Assembly (NCBI GenBank): GCA_022573225.1
Contig: JACZUI010000022.1
Location: 1-38,553 of the forward strand
Reading direction: 5' to 3'
Origin: Acidobacteriota bacterium
Lineage (GTDB): Bacteria; Actinomycetota; Acidimicrobiia; Spongiisociales; ZC4RG35
Length of the DNA: 38,553 nucleotides
The notes under the pieces are model-generated. The model saw only the letters and a program-made list of their open reading frames with translations, was not told the origin of the DNA and did no database searches. A program made the translations under genes and the position numbers. Positions 8,637-17,826 of the stretch are shown here, one piece after another (positions within the stretch are counted from its first letter, which is position 1; each line of letters opens with the position of its first letter).

Positions 8637-9215
8637 ATGGCCCGCCAACAGGGTTCTCGCCAACATAGATCAAACCAAGAACAGAGCCAGTACGACGAGC
8701 GCGTCGTCCAGATCAACCGGGTCGCCAAGGTCGTCAAGGGTGGACGTCGCTTTAGCTTCACCGCCCTGGTTGTCGTTGGTGACGGCAATGGTCGGGTCGG
8801 TATCGGTTATGGCAAGGCAAAGGAAGTGCCCGCGGCCATCCAGAAGGGTATGGAAGCGGCTCGCCGATCCATGGTTGCCATCCCGATGGCCGGGCAGACG
8901 ATCGTTCATCAGCACACCGGCGTTCATGGCGCCTCCAAGGTTCTCATCAAGCCGGCTGCTCCCGGTACCGGCGTCATCGCCGGCGGTGCGGTCCGTCAGA
9001 TCCTCGAGGCCGCCGGTATCAAGGACGCCCTTGCCAAGTCGCTCGGCTCGCCTACCCACCTCAATGTGGCGAGGGCGGCGATGAACGCTCTGACCGAGCA
9101 ACGTCGCCCCGACGAGGTGGCCAAGCTGCGCGGCAAGCGGGCGGAAGACATCATTCCCCCGGGTCTATTGGCCGCATACCGATCGACCGAGTCTCTTCGC
9201 GCCCATAGCGAGTGA
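8637..9215 (+). CDS. rpsE: 30S ribosomal protein S5
   Basis: The 192-residue S5 has the double-stranded RNA-binding domain ([20 protein letters not shown]) followed by the C-terminal domain with [20 protein letters not shown] and [14 protein letters not shown]5 acts at the mRNA entry and in decoding accuracy. The ATG lies two bases after the rplR stop. Ends and length are normal. Confidence 0.97.
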   Translation: MARQQGSRQHRSNQEQSQYDERVVQINRVAKVVKGGRRFSFTALVVVGDGNGRVGIGYGKAKEVPAAIQKGMEAARRSMVAIPMAGQTIVHQHTGVHGASKVLIKPAAPGTGVIAGGAVRQILEAAGIKDALAKSLGSPTHLNVARAAMNALTEQRRPDEVAKLRGKRAEDIIPPGLLAAYRSTESLRAHSE

Positions 9216-9222
9216 GGTGACC

Positions 9223-9408
9223 ATGGCTGAAAAGATTTTGAAAGTGACTTTGAGACGATCGGTGATCGGCGAGAAGCCGAAGACCCGTGCCACGGTCGAA
9301 TCGCTTGGTCTCCGCAAGCTCAACCAGACCAGAGAGCACATCGACAGCCCGAGCCTTCGCGGGATGCTCGCCAGGGTCCGGCATCTTGTTGAGATCGAGG
9401 AGGTTTGA
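9223..9408 (+). CDS. rpmD: 50S ribosomal protein L30
   Basis: The 61-residue protein shows the L30 pattern [20 protein letters not shown], then [21 protein letters not shown] and [11 protein letters not shown] 9223 is chosen because GAGGTG at 9214-9219 gives a suitable ribosome-binding site; an in-frame GTG at 9217 lies too close to it. It is placed normally between rpsE and rplO. Confidence 0.95.
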   Translation: MAEKILKVTLRRSVIGEKPKTRATVESLGLRKLNQTREHIDSPSLRGMLARVRHLVEIEEV

Positions 9409-9416
9409 ACCAGACA

Positions 9417-9872
9417 ATGAGTGAAAAAAACCAGCTGAAACTGCACCATCTCAAGCCGGCTCCCGGATCGAAGAAGAAAAAGATCCGAGTTGGTCGAGGC
9501 GAGGGCGGTCGCAGAGGAAAGACCGCCGGACGCGGTACCAAGGGTCTCAAGGCTCGTAGCAGCCTTCGCCCCGGTTTCGAGGGGGGCCAGACGCCTCTCG
9601 TGGTGCGCATCCCTAAGCTGCCCGGGTTCACGAACCCGAACCGGGAAGAATTCGCAATCGTCAACCTTGCCGCGCTCGACGCTTTTGATACCGGCAGTGA
9701 GGTGAGTCCCGAGACGCTTCGTGATCGCGGCCTGATCCGGCACAAGGGCCGGGTGAAGGTTCTCGCCGAGGGCGACGTAGGCAAGTCGCTGACCGTGAAG
9801 GCGCACGCCTTCAGCGCATCGGCCAAGGCAAAGATCGAACAGGCAGGAGGTTCGGTCGAGATACTCGACTGA
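9417..9872 (+). CDS. rplO: 50S ribosomal protein L15
   Basis: The 151-residue L15 has the Gly/Arg-rich N-terminal arm ([19 protein letters not shown]) that threads into 23S rRNA, then [20 protein letters not shown] and the conserved C-terminal beta-domain. ATG 9417 matches the family start; a TTG at 9405, overlapping the rpmD stop, is possible but badly spaced from the GAGGAGG at 9397-9403. A 108-nt spacer before secY follows. Confidence 0.95.
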   Translation: MSEKNQLKLHHLKPAPGSKKKKIRVGRGEGGRRGKTAGRGTKGLKARSSLRPGFEGGQTPLVVRIPKLPGFTNPNREEFAIVNLAALDAFDTGSEVSPETLRDRGLIRHKGRVKVLAEGDVGKSLTVKAHAFSASAKAKIEQAGGSVEILD

Positions 9873-9980
9873 ACCGGAAGTAACAGTTAGTAGGTAGCTA
9901 GTACCAAAATGGCTCTATCCAGGCATCTGCCACCGGCCGCCAGACTCCACCCACCACCAACAAGGTAAACCCGAAACCCA

Positions 9981-11294
9981 ATGCTCTCCATCTACCGCAA
10001 CATGTTCAAGATCCCGGATCTCCGGGGGAAGATTTTCTTTACCCTGGCGATGTTCGGGGTCTACCGACTCGGCGCCACCATCCCGGTGCCGGGCATCGAC
10101 CTCGAGGCCGTCAAAACCTTCCAGACTCAGCAGCAGGCTGGTGGCATCTTCGGTCTTCTGAACTTGTTCTCTGGTGGAGCCCTGGAAGCGTTCTCGGTGT
10201 TTGCCCTGGGGATCATCCCCTACATCACCGCCTCGATCATCATGCAGTTGCTGACTGTGGTGATCCCTCGTCTTCAGGCGCTCCAAGAGGAGGGCGAGTC
10301 GGGGCAAAAGGTGATCACGCAGTGGACCCGCTACATGACGGTGGTCCTGGCACTCATCCAGTCGACCGGCTTCACCTTCTTGTTCCACTCCGGTCGTTTC
10401 ACCAACGGCATCGACCTGATTCCGAACTACACGCCGGGGCGGGTCCTTCTCGTAGTCCTGACCATGACCGCCGGCACGGCGATGGTCATGTGGTTGGGCG
10501 AGCTGATCACACAGCGAGGCGTTGGCAACGGAATGTCGCTCATAATCTTTGTGTCGATCCTGAGCCAGTTCCCCTTTATCTTCGGTCAGATCTGGGCGCA
10601 GACCATTGCAGCCAACCTGCCCATCAGGTTCTTCGTGATCGTCGCGATATTCCTGTTGATGATCGTCGCCATCATCTTCGTCGACCAGGGCCAGCGGCGA
10701 ATCCCGATCCAGTTCGCCAAGCGGGTGCGTGGTCGCAGGGTGATGGGCGGCCAGTCGACCTACATTCCGCTCAAAGTCAACACGGCTGGTGTCATCCCGG
10801 TCATCTTTGCCACCTCGGTTCTGCTGATTCCCTCGCTGCTGATCACTGCCATCCCTTCGGATGCCGCGTGGATCCAACGGGTTTACACCTGGATCGATCT
10901 GAACCTGGGCGGCGGGACAGGCGGGGTGAGCTGGTGGTATATCTTGATCCTGTTCAGCCTGATCATCTTCTTCACCTACTTCTATACCGCGATTCAGTTT
11001 GACCCCGAGAAACAGGCCGAGATGATTCAGCGTCAGGGCGGATTCGTCCCAGGAGTGCGTCCCGGTCGTCAGACTGCCAAGCATCTCGCTTTCATCCTCA
11101 ACCGGATCACCCTTCCGGGTTCGATCTTCCTCGGCTTGATAGCCGTCCTACCGGCGGTGGCCGGGGCCATCTGGAACATCTCGATTGCATTCTCCGGCGT
11201 CTCGATCCTGATCGTGGTCGGAGTCGCCCTGGAGACGATGAAGCAGATCGAGAGCCAGCTCACCATGAGGAATTACGAGGGAATTCTCACTTGA
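9981..11294 (+). CDS. secY: Protein translocase subunit SecY
   Basis: SecY forms the protein-conducting channel of the plasma membrane with SecE and SecG. The 437-residue product has ten hydrophobic segments and the family starts and ends: IPDLRGKIFFTLAMFGVYRL near the N-terminus, LLNLFSGGALEAFSVFALGI in the plug region, and ETMKQIESQLTMRNYEGIL at the end. The cytosolic loop with GQRRIPIQFAKRVRGR contacts the ribosome. ATG 9981 has no strong ribosome-binding site. The 389-codon frame on the other strand is a shadow. Confidence 0.97.
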   Translation: MLSIYRNMFKIPDLRGKIFFTLAMFGVYRLGATIPVPGIDLEAVKTFQTQQQAGGIFGLLNLFSGGALEAFSVFALGIIPYITASIIMQLLTVVIPRLQALQEEGESGQKVITQWTRYMTVVLALIQSTGFTFLFHSGRFTNGIDLIPNYTPGRVLLVVLTMTAGTAMVMWLGELITQRGVGNGMSLIIFVSILSQFPFIFGQIWAQTIAANLPIRFFVIVAIFLLMIVAIIFVDQGQRRIPIQFAKRVRGRRVMGGQSTYIPLKVNTAGVIPVIFATSVLLIPSLLITAIPSDAAWIQRVYTWIDLNLGGGTGGVSWWYILILFSLIIFFTYFYTAIQFDPEKQAEMIQRQGGFVPGVRPGRQTAKHLAFILNRITLPGSIFLGLIAVLPAVAGAIWNISIAFSGVSILIVVGVALETMKQIESQLTMRNYEGILT

Positions 11295-11546
11295 TGATTG
11301 CCGGTCGCCCCTCCACCCCTTGGGAAGGGAGCCGCGTGACCGTTGGGGGGAGTACCGGCGAAGCCGGGGAGGGGGGCAACCCCTGATGTGTGTCCGGATC
11401 TTGTCACGTGACGGCAGCTCCGGCCGACCGGCGTCTGTTTGCCCGGCGGCAAGCCCCCCGACTTCAACTAAGCCTGAGGTTGTCCCCAGCATTGCTATCG
11501 CAGCCGGCGGTTGGAGGCAATCTGGCAAAGTCGGCCGGCAATCAAG
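11295..11546 (+). other. Spacer secY-adk with small hairpins
   Basis: This 252-nt gap holds no convincing gene. It has a G-run-rich stretch around CCGGC-GAA-GCCGG near 11352-11370 and a perfect 10-bp palindrome GTCACGTGAC at 11403-11412. The latter could be a regulator site, but nothing else supports it. A promoter for adk-map may lie here; I see no clear -35/-10 pair. Confidence 0.4.
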
Positions 11547-12134
11547 ATGAACCTGCTCTTCATTGGTCCCCCGGGGGCCGGTAAGGGAACCCAGGCCGGC
11601 CGTGTGGCCGATCGGTTGGGCATCCCTCACATATCCACCGGCGACATGTTCCGCCAACACGCGTCTAACGGCACCGAGCTGGGCAGGAGAGTCGATGTCA
11701 TCATGAAAGCCGGCGATTACGTTCCTGACGAGATCACGGTGGCGATGCTGGCCGAGCGAATCGCCGAGCCGGACGCAGACGGGGGGTTCATTCTCGACGG
11801 TTTCCCGAGGACTCTCGTCCAGGTCGAGGCCCTCGATGGCCTCATCGGGACGGACGGTCTCGACGCCGTCATCGTGTTCGACGTCGATGTCGACGAGTTG
11901 ACCAGTCGCCTGCTGGCTCGGGGCCGCGCCGACGATTCTGAGGACACCATCCGCAACAGGTTTGACGTCTATCAGAGCCAGACCGCTCCACTGCTCGACA
12001 TTTACGGAGAGCGCGGCGTTGTCTCTCGTGTCAACGGGCTAGGCGAGCTGAACGATGTGACGAATCGGATACTCGATTCTCTAGGCCAGGTACGGGATGC
12101 CAAGGATTCGGCCGAGCCCCGGGCTCGATCGTGA
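11547..12134 (+). CDS. adk: Adenylate kinase
   Basis: Adenylate kinase converts ATP plus AMP to two ADP. The 195-residue protein has the P-loop GPPGAGKGT at residues 7-15, the AMP-binding segments ISTGDMFR and DGFPRTLVQ, and RLLARGRADDSEDTIRNRF. The LID domain is short and lacks the zinc Cys residues, as in many actinobacterial enzymes. ATG 11547 is where homology begins; an upstream extension of 12 codons is open but non-homologous. The TGA overlaps the map GTG. Confidence 0.96.
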   Translation: MNLLFIGPPGAGKGTQAGRVADRLGIPHISTGDMFRQHASNGTELGRRVDVIMKAGDYVPDEITVAMLAERIAEPDADGGFILDGFPRTLVQVEALDGLIGTDGLDAVIVFDVDVDELTSRLLARGRADDSEDTIRNRFDVYQSQTAPLLDIYGERGVVSRVNGLGELNDVTNRILDSLGQVRDAKDSAEPRARS

Positions 12135-12922
12135 TCACGATCAAGAGCAAGCGAGAGTTCGCCAAGATGCAGAGAGCCGGCGCGACCGTGTTCGAGGTTC
12201 ATGTCGCGGTGCGCGAGGCGGCCGGGCCGGGGGTATCGCTGTCGACCCTCGATGACATCGCGGCGAAAGTGATCGAGGGAAACAACTGCACCTCGTCATT
12301 TCTTGGCTACCAGGGATACCCGGCCAACATCTGCCTGTCACCAAACGATGTGATCGTTCACGGGATCCCCTCCGACTACGCCCTTCGAGAGGGGGACATC
12401 CTTTCTGTGGACGCCGGGGCCGTCTTTGAGGGCTTCCACGGGGACGCCGCCTTCACCATGGCGATCGGGCAGGTGACTCCTGAAGCGCAGCATCTGATCG
12501 ATGTCACCGAAGAGGCAATGTGGGCGGGTGTCCGCGAGGTTCGCAAGGGTGCACGGCTGGAAAGCATTGGAGCCGCGGTGCACGAAGTCGGCACCGCCAA
12601 CGGATATGGCGTCGTTGAGGAGTACGTAGGTCACGGCATTGGCCGCGAGATGCACGAGGAGCCTCAGGTGCCCAACTATGGGAAAAGGGGCAAGGGCATG
12701 AGACTCCGCACGGGCATCGCCCTATGCATAGAGCCGATGTTCAACATGGGCGCCAGGCACACCAGAGTCGACCCGGACAATTGGACCGTTCGCACCGAGG
12801 ACGGTTCGCTTTCGGCCCATTGGGAGCACACCGTCTGCGTTACTCCTGACGGAACCCAGGTGTTCACTGCCGGTTCTGAGCCGTTGGCGGTTCAATTTGA
12901 GGAGAGTTCGGCTCTTGGGTAG
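12131..12922 (+). CDS. map: Methionine aminopeptidase, type I
   Basis: This 263-residue enzyme removes N-terminal Met from new proteins. The five metal ligands are visible: Asp94 and Asp105 (SVDAGAVFEGFHGDAAF), His168 (YVGHGIGREMHEEP), Glu201 (CIEPMF) and Glu232 (WEHTV). The start is GTG at 12131, overlapping adk, with homology at once (ITIKSKREFAKMQRAG). Its place after adk and before infA/rpmJ is the classical order. Confidence 0.97.
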   Translation: MITIKSKREFAKMQRAGATVFEVHVAVREAAGPGVSLSTLDDIAAKVIEGNNCTSSFLGYQGYPANICLSPNDVIVHGIPSDYALREGDILSVDAGAVFEGFHGDAAFTMAIGQVTPEAQHLIDVTEEAMWAGVREVRKGARLESIGAAVHEVGTANGYGVVEEYVGHGIGREMHEEPQVPNYGKRGKGMRLRTGIALCIEPMFNMGARHTRVDPDNWTVRTEDGSLSAHWEHTVCVTPDGTQVFTAGSEPLAVQFEESSALG

Positions 12923-12962
12923 CATTCGTGGGTCTTTCCAGGACCGATGTGGGTCTGGATCG

Positions 12963-13106
12963 ATGGCATCCGGTCCAGGGCAGTGTGCTGCGGCACCAGT
13001 CCCAACCACCCGAACCCAGTTCATGGTTGAGATTGACGCTGGCCTGGTAGCGCTCGCGCACGTACCGACACGGGTCGGTAGCCGACGAATGGCGGCGCGA
13101 GTTTGA
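12963..13106 (+). pseudogene. infA: Degenerate infA (IF-1) relic in the canonical infA slot
   Basis: Between map and rpmJ one expects infA, about 72 codons. Only a 47-codon frame remains (ATG 12963 to TGA 13106). Its middle, [16 protein letters not shown], follows the IF-1 core pattern F-x-V-E-L-x-N-G-x-x-V-L-A-H-I. The upstream part does not resemble the IF-1 N-terminus in this frame; a neighbouring frame gives VQGSVLR, like the VxGxV start, suggesting a frameshift. The second half of the OB fold after AHV is missing. It could also be a strongly diverged real gene. IF-1 is normally essential, so another copy should exist elsewhere. Confidence 0.45.
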
Positions 13107-13122
13107 GGTTTTGGAGTTGATG

Positions 13123-13236
13123 ATGAAGGTAAGGCCTTCTACCAAGAGAATGTGTGAAAACTGTCGGATCATTCGGCGTCGTGGCCGCGTCTGGGTGATC
13201 TGTAGCAACCCCCGTCACAAGCAGCGTCAAGGCTGA
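13123..13236 (+). CDS. rpmJ: 50S ribosomal protein L36, zinc type
   Basis: The 37-residue protein [20 protein letters not shown]... has zinc ligands Cys11, Cys14, Cys27 and His32, so it is the C-type L36. It binds 23S rRNA under the A-site finger. Two ATGs are adjacent (13120 and 13123); the second is the family start. GGAG at 13113-13116 is a suitable ribosome-binding site. The gene is short but unmistakable. Confidence 0.96.
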   Translation: MKVRPSTKRMCENCRIIRRRGRVWVICSNPRHKQRQG

Positions 13237-13252
13237 GAGGCGACTAGTTGAT

Positions 13253-13630
13253 ATGGCTCGTATCGCAGGAGTAGACCTCCCCAGAGACAAGAGACTCGAG
13301 GTGGGTCTCACTTACATCTACGGTATCGGGCTGACCCGATCCCACCAGATCTGCGCCGAAACGGGCGTCGACATGGATACCCGTGTTCGTCAGTTGACCG
13401 ACGACGAGGTGTCCAAGATTCGGCGTTTCATCGAGGCGAACTATGAGGTTGAAGGTGACCTCCGACGGGAAGTCCAGCAGAACATCAAGCGAAAGATCGA
13501 GATCGGCAGCTATCAGGGCATTCGCCACCGTCGCGGCCTGCCTGTTAGGGGTCAGCGCACCCACACCAACGCCCGCACCCGCAAGGGCCGTCGCGTTGCC
13601 ATTGCCGGCAAGAAGAAGGTCACAAAGTAG
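13253..13630 (+). CDS. rpsM: 30S ribosomal protein S13
   Basis: The 125-residue S13 starts [20 protein letters not shown] and ends in the basic tail [18 protein letters not shown] that reaches P-site tRNA. The helix-two-turn-helix signature [20 protein letters not shown] is complete. It is the first gene of the alpha operon part and is followed by rpsK after 8 nt. Confidence 0.97.
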   Translation: MARIAGVDLPRDKRLEVGLTYIYGIGLTRSHQICAETGVDMDTRVRQLTDDEVSKIRRFIEANYEVEGDLRREVQQNIKRKIEIGSYQGIRHRRGLPVRGQRTHTNARTRKGRRVAIAGKKKVTK

Positions 13631-13638
13631 GTAAACCA

Positions 13639-14064
13639 GTGGCAAATCAGCCAAGCACAAATCAGCCAAGCACAAATCAGCCAAGCACAAAGCGGGTACG
13701 TCGCCGCGAGCGAAAGAACATCTCGCACGGCCAGGCCCATATCAAGGCAAGTTTCAACAACACGATCATCAATATCACCGATCAGACCGGAGCCACGGTT
13801 GCGTGGACGTCAGGCGGGTCGGTTGGCTACAAGGGCTCGCGGAAGTCGACTCCTTACGCCGCGCAGGTAGCGGCCGAAGAGGCGGCCCGCAGGGCCGGCG
13901 AGCACGGGATCCGAAAGATCGACGTCATCGTGAGCGGCACCGGATCCGGTCGCGACACTGCGGTCCGGACCTTGCAGAACATGGGTTTGGAAGTCACCTG
14001 GATTCGTGACGTGACTCCCATCCCGCACAACGGCTGCCGCCCCAAGAAGCGTCGGAGAGGCTGA
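13639..14064 (+). CDS. rpsK: 30S ribosomal protein S11 with repeated N-terminus
   Basis: S11 lies on the 30S platform at the mRNA exit. The core is normal, with [19 protein letters not shown] and the end [15 protein letters not shown]. The start is GTG 13639, and the first 17 residues are three copies of NQPST after MA. This is a 15-nt exact triplication replacing the usual basic N-terminal tail. The protein is 141 residues; most S11 are about 128-135. Confidence 0.95.
   Translation: MANQPSTNQPSTNQPSTKRVRRRERKNISHGQAHIKASFNNTIINITDQTGATVAWTSGGSVGYKGSRKSTPYAAQVAAEEAARRAGEHGIRKIDVIVSGTGSGRDTAVRTLQNMGLEVTWIRDVTPIPHNGCRPKKRRRG
13645..13689 (+). repeat. Three exact 15-nt tandem repeats at the rpsK start
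   Basis: The unit AATCAGCCAAGCACA is present three times in a row (13645-13659, 13660-13674, 13675-13689), in frame, encoding NQPST each time. It begins only two codons after the GTG start. Confidence 0.95.
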
Positions 14065-14065
14065 C

Positions 14066-14671
14066 ATGGCTCGTTACACAGGGCCCCGTCACAAGGCGTG
14101 CCGTCGGGCACGCACACCTCTGTGCCAGTCAAAGAGGTGCCCCGTCGATCGTCGCCCTTATCCCCCTGGCGAGCACGGCCGCGGGCGGATCCGCGAGAGC
14201 GACTACATGATCCAACTGCGCGAGAAGCAGAAATTGCGCACGATGTACGGCGTCCTCGAGAAGCAGTTCCGCCGCTACTACCGGGAAGCCGCGCGGCGCC
14301 CCGGGATCACCGGTGACACCCTGCTGGAGCTCCTCGAGCAGCGTCTCGACAATGTTGTCTGGCGTGCTGGCCTCGCCGCCACCCGTCCCCAGGCCCGCCA
14401 GCTCGTGAATCACGGTCATTTCCAGGTCAATGGCAAGAAGGTGGACATTCCGTCCTATCAGGTCAAGCCCGGCGACCTAGTGAATGTCAAGGAAAAGAGC
14501 AGGGACGCAATCGTCATCCAGCACGCCATCGACACCCAGGGACGCGAGGCTCCGGCCTGGCTCTCCGTCGACCTCGGCGAGCGAACGGTGGTGGTTGGCG
14601 ATCATCCCCGCAGGGATCAGATCGACACCGCCATCAACGAACAGTTGATCGTCGAGCTCTACTCGAAGTGA
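14066..14671 (+). CDS. rpsD: 30S ribosomal protein S4
   Basis: The 201-residue S4 is a primary 16S binder and acts in decoding fidelity. The S4 domain is visible (LEQRLDNVVWRAGLAATRPQ, then QLVNHGHFQVNGKKV). The N-terminal zinc module is present with an unusual set, His9, Cys12, Cys20 and Cys25, where zinc-type S4 normally has four Cys. So it may be a CCCH site. PYPPGEHGRGR is conserved. The ATG lies one base after the rpsK stop. Confidence 0.96.
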   Translation: MARYTGPRHKACRRARTPLCQSKRCPVDRRPYPPGEHGRGRIRESDYMIQLREKQKLRTMYGVLEKQFRRYYREAARRPGITGDTLLELLEQRLDNVVWRAGLAATRPQARQLVNHGHFQVNGKKVDIPSYQVKPGDLVNVKEKSRDAIVIQHAIDTQGREAPAWLSVDLGERTVVVGDHPRRDQIDTAINEQLIVELYSK

Positions 14672-14681
14672 GGTAACCGAA

Positions 14682-15641
14682 TTGTTGATTGTCCAGCGCC
14701 CCCAAATCGAAGAGGAACCACTCTCGCCAACGAGGTCGAAGGTTGTGGTCGAGCCTCTCGAGCCGGGCTTCGGGTACACGCTTGGGAACACCATGCGTCG
14801 CACCCTTCTTTCCCGCATCCCTGGAGCTGCCATCACCTCGATCCAGATCGAAGGTGTCGAGCATGAGTTCACCACCATCAAGGGTGTCGTTGAGGACGTC
14901 GTAGACATCATCCTCAACATCAAGCGGATCGTCCTCCGCATGGATGACTTCGAACCCCAGATCCTCTACCTGTCGGCGAAGGGTGCCGGAGACGTCACGG
15001 CCGGAGATCTCAAACTCCCCGCCGGCGTTGAGATAGTCAACCCGGACGCCCACATCGCCACTTTGTCGGCCTCTGGCCGTTTCGAGATGGAGATGACAGT
15101 CGCTCCAGGTGTCGGATACCGCACCGCCGACGGCAACAAGGGTGGAAGCTCCACCATCGGTGTCATTCCGGTTGACTCGATCTTCTCCCCGGTCCGGAAG
15201 GTCTCCTACAAGGTCGAGAACACCCAGGTCGGCCAAATGACCAACTTCGATCGTCTGGTGCTCGACATCGAGACCAACGGCGCCATCGACCCTAGCGAGG
15301 CCGTGTCATCGGCAGGGAAGACGCTGCGCGAGCTGATGGGTCTCTTCGCCGATATCGGCGAAGGCCAGGGTCTCGAGCTCGGGGAGATTTTGCCCGAGAT
15401 CTCGGGATCGCCCGACCTCGAACTGCCCATCGAAGCTCTCGATCTGTCGGAGCGTCCCCGCAACTGTCTGCGTCGCGCTCAGATCAAGACCGTCGGTGAG
15501 CTGGTTGAGAGGACTTCGGATGACCTCCTCAACATCACCAACTTCGGCCAAAAGAGCCTCGAAGAGGTGGCGGCCAAGCTGGATGAACTGGGTCTCAGCC
15601 TCGCCGACGCCAGCTCCGGCGGAGCCGGCAGCGGAATCTGA
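14682..15641 (+). CDS. rpoA: RNA polymerase alpha subunit
   Basis: The 319-residue alpha subunit has both domains. The N-terminal domain ([20 protein letters not shown]) drives dimerisation and assembly. After a linker, the C-terminal domain ([20 protein letters not shown], then [20 protein letters not shown]) binds UP elements and activators. The start is a TTG at 14682, with GAGGT at 14670-14674 as ribosome-binding site. The stop overlaps rplQ (TGATG). Confidence 0.97.
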   Translation: MLIVQRPQIEEEPLSPTRSKVVVEPLEPGFGYTLGNTMRRTLLSRIPGAAITSIQIEGVEHEFTTIKGVVEDVVDIILNIKRIVLRMDDFEPQILYLSAKGAGDVTAGDLKLPAGVEIVNPDAHIATLSASGRFEMEMTVAPGVGYRTADGNKGGSSTIGVIPVDSIFSPVRKVSYKVENTQVGQMTNFDRLVLDIETNGAIDPSEAVSSAGKTLRELMGLFADIGEGQGLELGEILPEISGSPDLELPIEALDLSERPRNCLRRAQIKTVGELVERTSDDLLNITNFGQKSLEEVAAKLDELGLSLADASSGGAGSGI

Positions 15642-15991
15642 TGCCACGCCCCAAGAAGGGCTCCCGCTTTGGGGGTTCGCCGTCCCACAGCAAGCTGATC
15701 ATGGCCAACCTGGCGAGTGACCTCTTCATCTACGAGAAGGTGACGACCACCCACGCCAAGGCGAAGGCGGTGCGTCCGCTGGCGGAGAAGCTGATCACCA
15801 AGGCTCGCAAAGGTGACCTGCACTCGAAGAGGATCGTGATGAAGACGATCACCAATCGCGATGCTGTGGTTGCATTGTTCGACGAGATTGCGCCCCGGTA
15901 CGAGGATCGTCCCGGCGGTTACACCCGTATCACCAAGCTCGGGCCCCGTCGCGGCGACGGCACCGAAGAGGCCATCATCGAACTGGTGTAG
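15641..15991 (+). CDS. rplQ: 50S ribosomal protein L17
   Basis: The 116-residue L17 starts [20 protein letters not shown] and ends [20 protein letters not shown] plus [11 protein letters not shown], both canonical. It sits at the tunnel exit and ends the alpha operon. The stop is only 6 nt from the end of a convergent gene, leaving no room for a separate terminator. Confidence 0.97.
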   Translation: MPRPKKGSRFGGSPSHSKLIMANLASDLFIYEKVTTTHAKAKAVRPLAEKLITKARKGDLHSKRIVMKTITNRDAVVALFDEIAPRYEDRPGGYTRITKLGPRRGDGTEEAIIELV

Positions 15992-15997
15992 TCACTC

Positions 15998-16771
15998 CTA
16001 GTTCGCCAGAAGCGCCAGTACGAATCCGAAGACGAGGATTCCCACTCCAACTATCAAGACATGCGCGGCGGTCGCCCTGCCCGGCAGTATCCGGGCTGCA
16101 AGCGTGCTATCGGTATAGACGACTGCTCCGAGCACTAGGAGTAGGAAGCCACCGATAAGAAGGACTGTCGAGAAGATGCCGGGGAGTATGAGCATCACTA
16201 GAATTCCTGCTGCGAAGAAACCCGCCGTTCCCCGAGTAAACACCCATTCGGGCAAGAGAGAGCCCCAGGACTTCTCAGCCCGGTCGAGTCCTTTGTCGAG
16301 GGCAGTCAGGAACGCGGCCGACGCGCGTTTAGCTCGACCATCGGTTGTACTTTCGGTTTGAGTGGTTGTCTGTTTCGTGGCTTGACCGTCCGGCCTGCTC
16401 TTGGCTGGAGTACTTGTCTGTCTTGTGGATCGACCGTCCGGTCTGGTCTTGTCCTTGGTACTCGTCTGTTTGGTGGATTTGCGGCTTTTTCCCTTGAATC
16501 GTCCGGTCCGATTCTTGGCTGCTTTTCGGTCGTTGGTTCCTATCGCTTCCTCGAAGGCGAGGGGATCGGATACCTCTAGCAACAGTTCTTCGCCTTCGAC
16601 CTCGAAACGGAACCCTTCTGGCGTCCGTCCGATGTCGAGATCCTCCAAATTCCAATCACCAATGCTCTGGTTCGCAGCGCTGATGATCAGACGACCGTTC
16701 TCCACTTCCAGCCGGGCCTGAAGAGGTTCGGTGTCGCCCTTCACCTTCAAGGCCGCGGTGAAGCCACTCAT
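15998..16771 (-). CDS. Membrane protein of unknown function with Thr/Lys-rich repeats
   Basis: I do not recognise a named family. The 257-residue product has three parts. Residues 1-80 look like a small beta-rich domain (LQARLEVENGRLIISAANQS, then DWNLEDLDIGRTPEGFRFEV). Residues about 95-148 are three imperfect 16-residue repeats patterned TKQTSTKDKTRPDGRS. The C-terminal third has three hydrophobic helices (AGFFAAGILVMLILPGIF and others). It probably places a cytosolic domain on the membrane through a flexible basic linker. It faces rplQ tail to tail and diverges from coaA. Confidence 0.7.
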   Translation of the reverse strand: MSGFTAALKVKGDTEPLQARLEVENGRLIISAANQSIGDWNLEDLDIGRTPEGFRFEVEGEELLLEVSDPLAFEEAIGTNDRKAAKNRTGRFKGKSRKSTKQTSTKDKTRPDGRSTRQTSTPAKSRPDGQATKQTTTQTESTTDGRAKRASAAFLTALDKGLDRAEKSWGSLLPEWVFTRGTAGFFAAGILVMLILPGIFSTVLLIGGFLLLVLGAVVYTDSTLAARILPGRATAAHVLIVGVGILVFGFVLALLAN

Positions 16772-16895
16772 CGGTGAGTTATCGGCACGAGAGTGAGGAT
16801 TCTGTTGACGTTCCCTGCGGGCGGGTCATGGGTTAAGTATCGCACGCCACGCCGGGTGACTCCGAGATTTCGGCCGGCGGTAACCTGGATGTTCT

Positions 16896-17810
16896 ATGAC
16901 CGAGCCCCGCTATCTCGATTTTGACCGTGCCGAATGGGCTCTGCTTCGCGCCAACACGCCCTTGACGCTCGACCGGGCGGACATCGAGAAGATCAGGGGT
17001 ATCAACGTGCTGCTTGATGTGGACATGGTGGAGCACACTTACCTTCCGCTCAGCCGGCTGCTCAACCTCCACGTCCAGGGGAGTCACCAACTGGCGACCG
17101 TAACCGAAACCTTCCTGGGCACACCACCTAGCCCCGTCCCGTTTGTGATCGGTGTTGCCGGGTCCGTCGCGGTGGGAAAGTCGACCATCTCCCGTGTTCT
17201 CCAACAATTGCTTGCCCGATGGCCTCATCATCCGGGGGTGGAGCTGGTCACTACCGATAGCTTTCTCTACCCAAACGCAATCCTGGCTGAGCGGGGGCTG
17301 ATTGACCGGAAGGGGTTCCCGGAGAGTTATGACCGCAAGGCCCTTCTGGAGTTTGTGTCCCGGGCCAAGGGTGGGGATGAGCACCTGGAGGTGCCTGTGT
17401 ACTCCCACGTTGCGTATGACATCGTCCCAGGTGAGGCACGAATGGTGAATCGTCCGGACATATTGATCATCGAGGGGCTCAACGTCCTTCAGGCCGGCGA
17501 GACGGGCGCTTTCGTATCTGACTACTTCGATTTCTCGATCTTCGTAGACGCCGATGTTGACGACGTGCGCGGCTGGTATATCGAAAGGTTTCTCACACTT
17601 CGGGAAACGGCTTTTGTCCAGCCCAACGCCTATTTCCGGCGCTATGCCGACCTGACCGATGAGGAAGCGATCGAAGTCGCGGCGGAAATCTGGACCAGCG
17701 TCAACGAGATCAACCTGGTCGAGAATATTCTTCCAACTCGGGATCGAGCCTCCCTCATTCTGGATAAGGCGCGCGATCACTCGGTCGAGAGGGTTCGGCT
17801 CCGCCGCTGA
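16896..17810 (+). CDS. coaA: Pantothenate kinase type I
   Basis: CoaA phosphorylates pantothenate, the first step of CoA synthesis. The 304-residue protein has the P-loop [12 protein letters not shown] at residues 86-97, the conserved [24 protein letters not shown] and [13 protein letters not shown], and the C-terminal [17 protein letters not shown]. Length is typical for type I. ATG 16896 starts at family homology. The 124-nt divergent gap to the preceding gene should hold its promoter; I cannot define it. Confidence 0.96.
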   Translation: MTEPRYLDFDRAEWALLRANTPLTLDRADIEKIRGINVLLDVDMVEHTYLPLSRLLNLHVQGSHQLATVTETFLGTPPSPVPFVIGVAGSVAVGKSTISRVLQQLLARWPHHPGVELVTTDSFLYPNAILAERGLIDRKGFPESYDRKALLEFVSRAKGGDEHLEVPVYSHVAYDIVPGEARMVNRPDILIIEGLNVLQAGETGAFVSDYFDFSIFVDADVDDVRGWYIERFLTLRETAFVQPNAYFRRYADLTDEEAIEVAAEIWTSVNEINLVENILPTRDRASLILDKARDHSVERVRLRR

Positions 17811-17826
17811 TTACCCTCCCCGCACC

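Noticed and set aside
9873-9980. Shared TACCTACTA-like stretch in the rplO-secY and rpsC-rplP gaps as a dispersed repeat
   Set aside because: Only about nine bases match; too short to call a repeat family.
9915-11084. 389-codon minus-strand ORF opposite secY
   Set aside because: It is rich in His, Asp and Gln with no family pattern, antisense to an unmistakable SecY; a codon-bias shadow.
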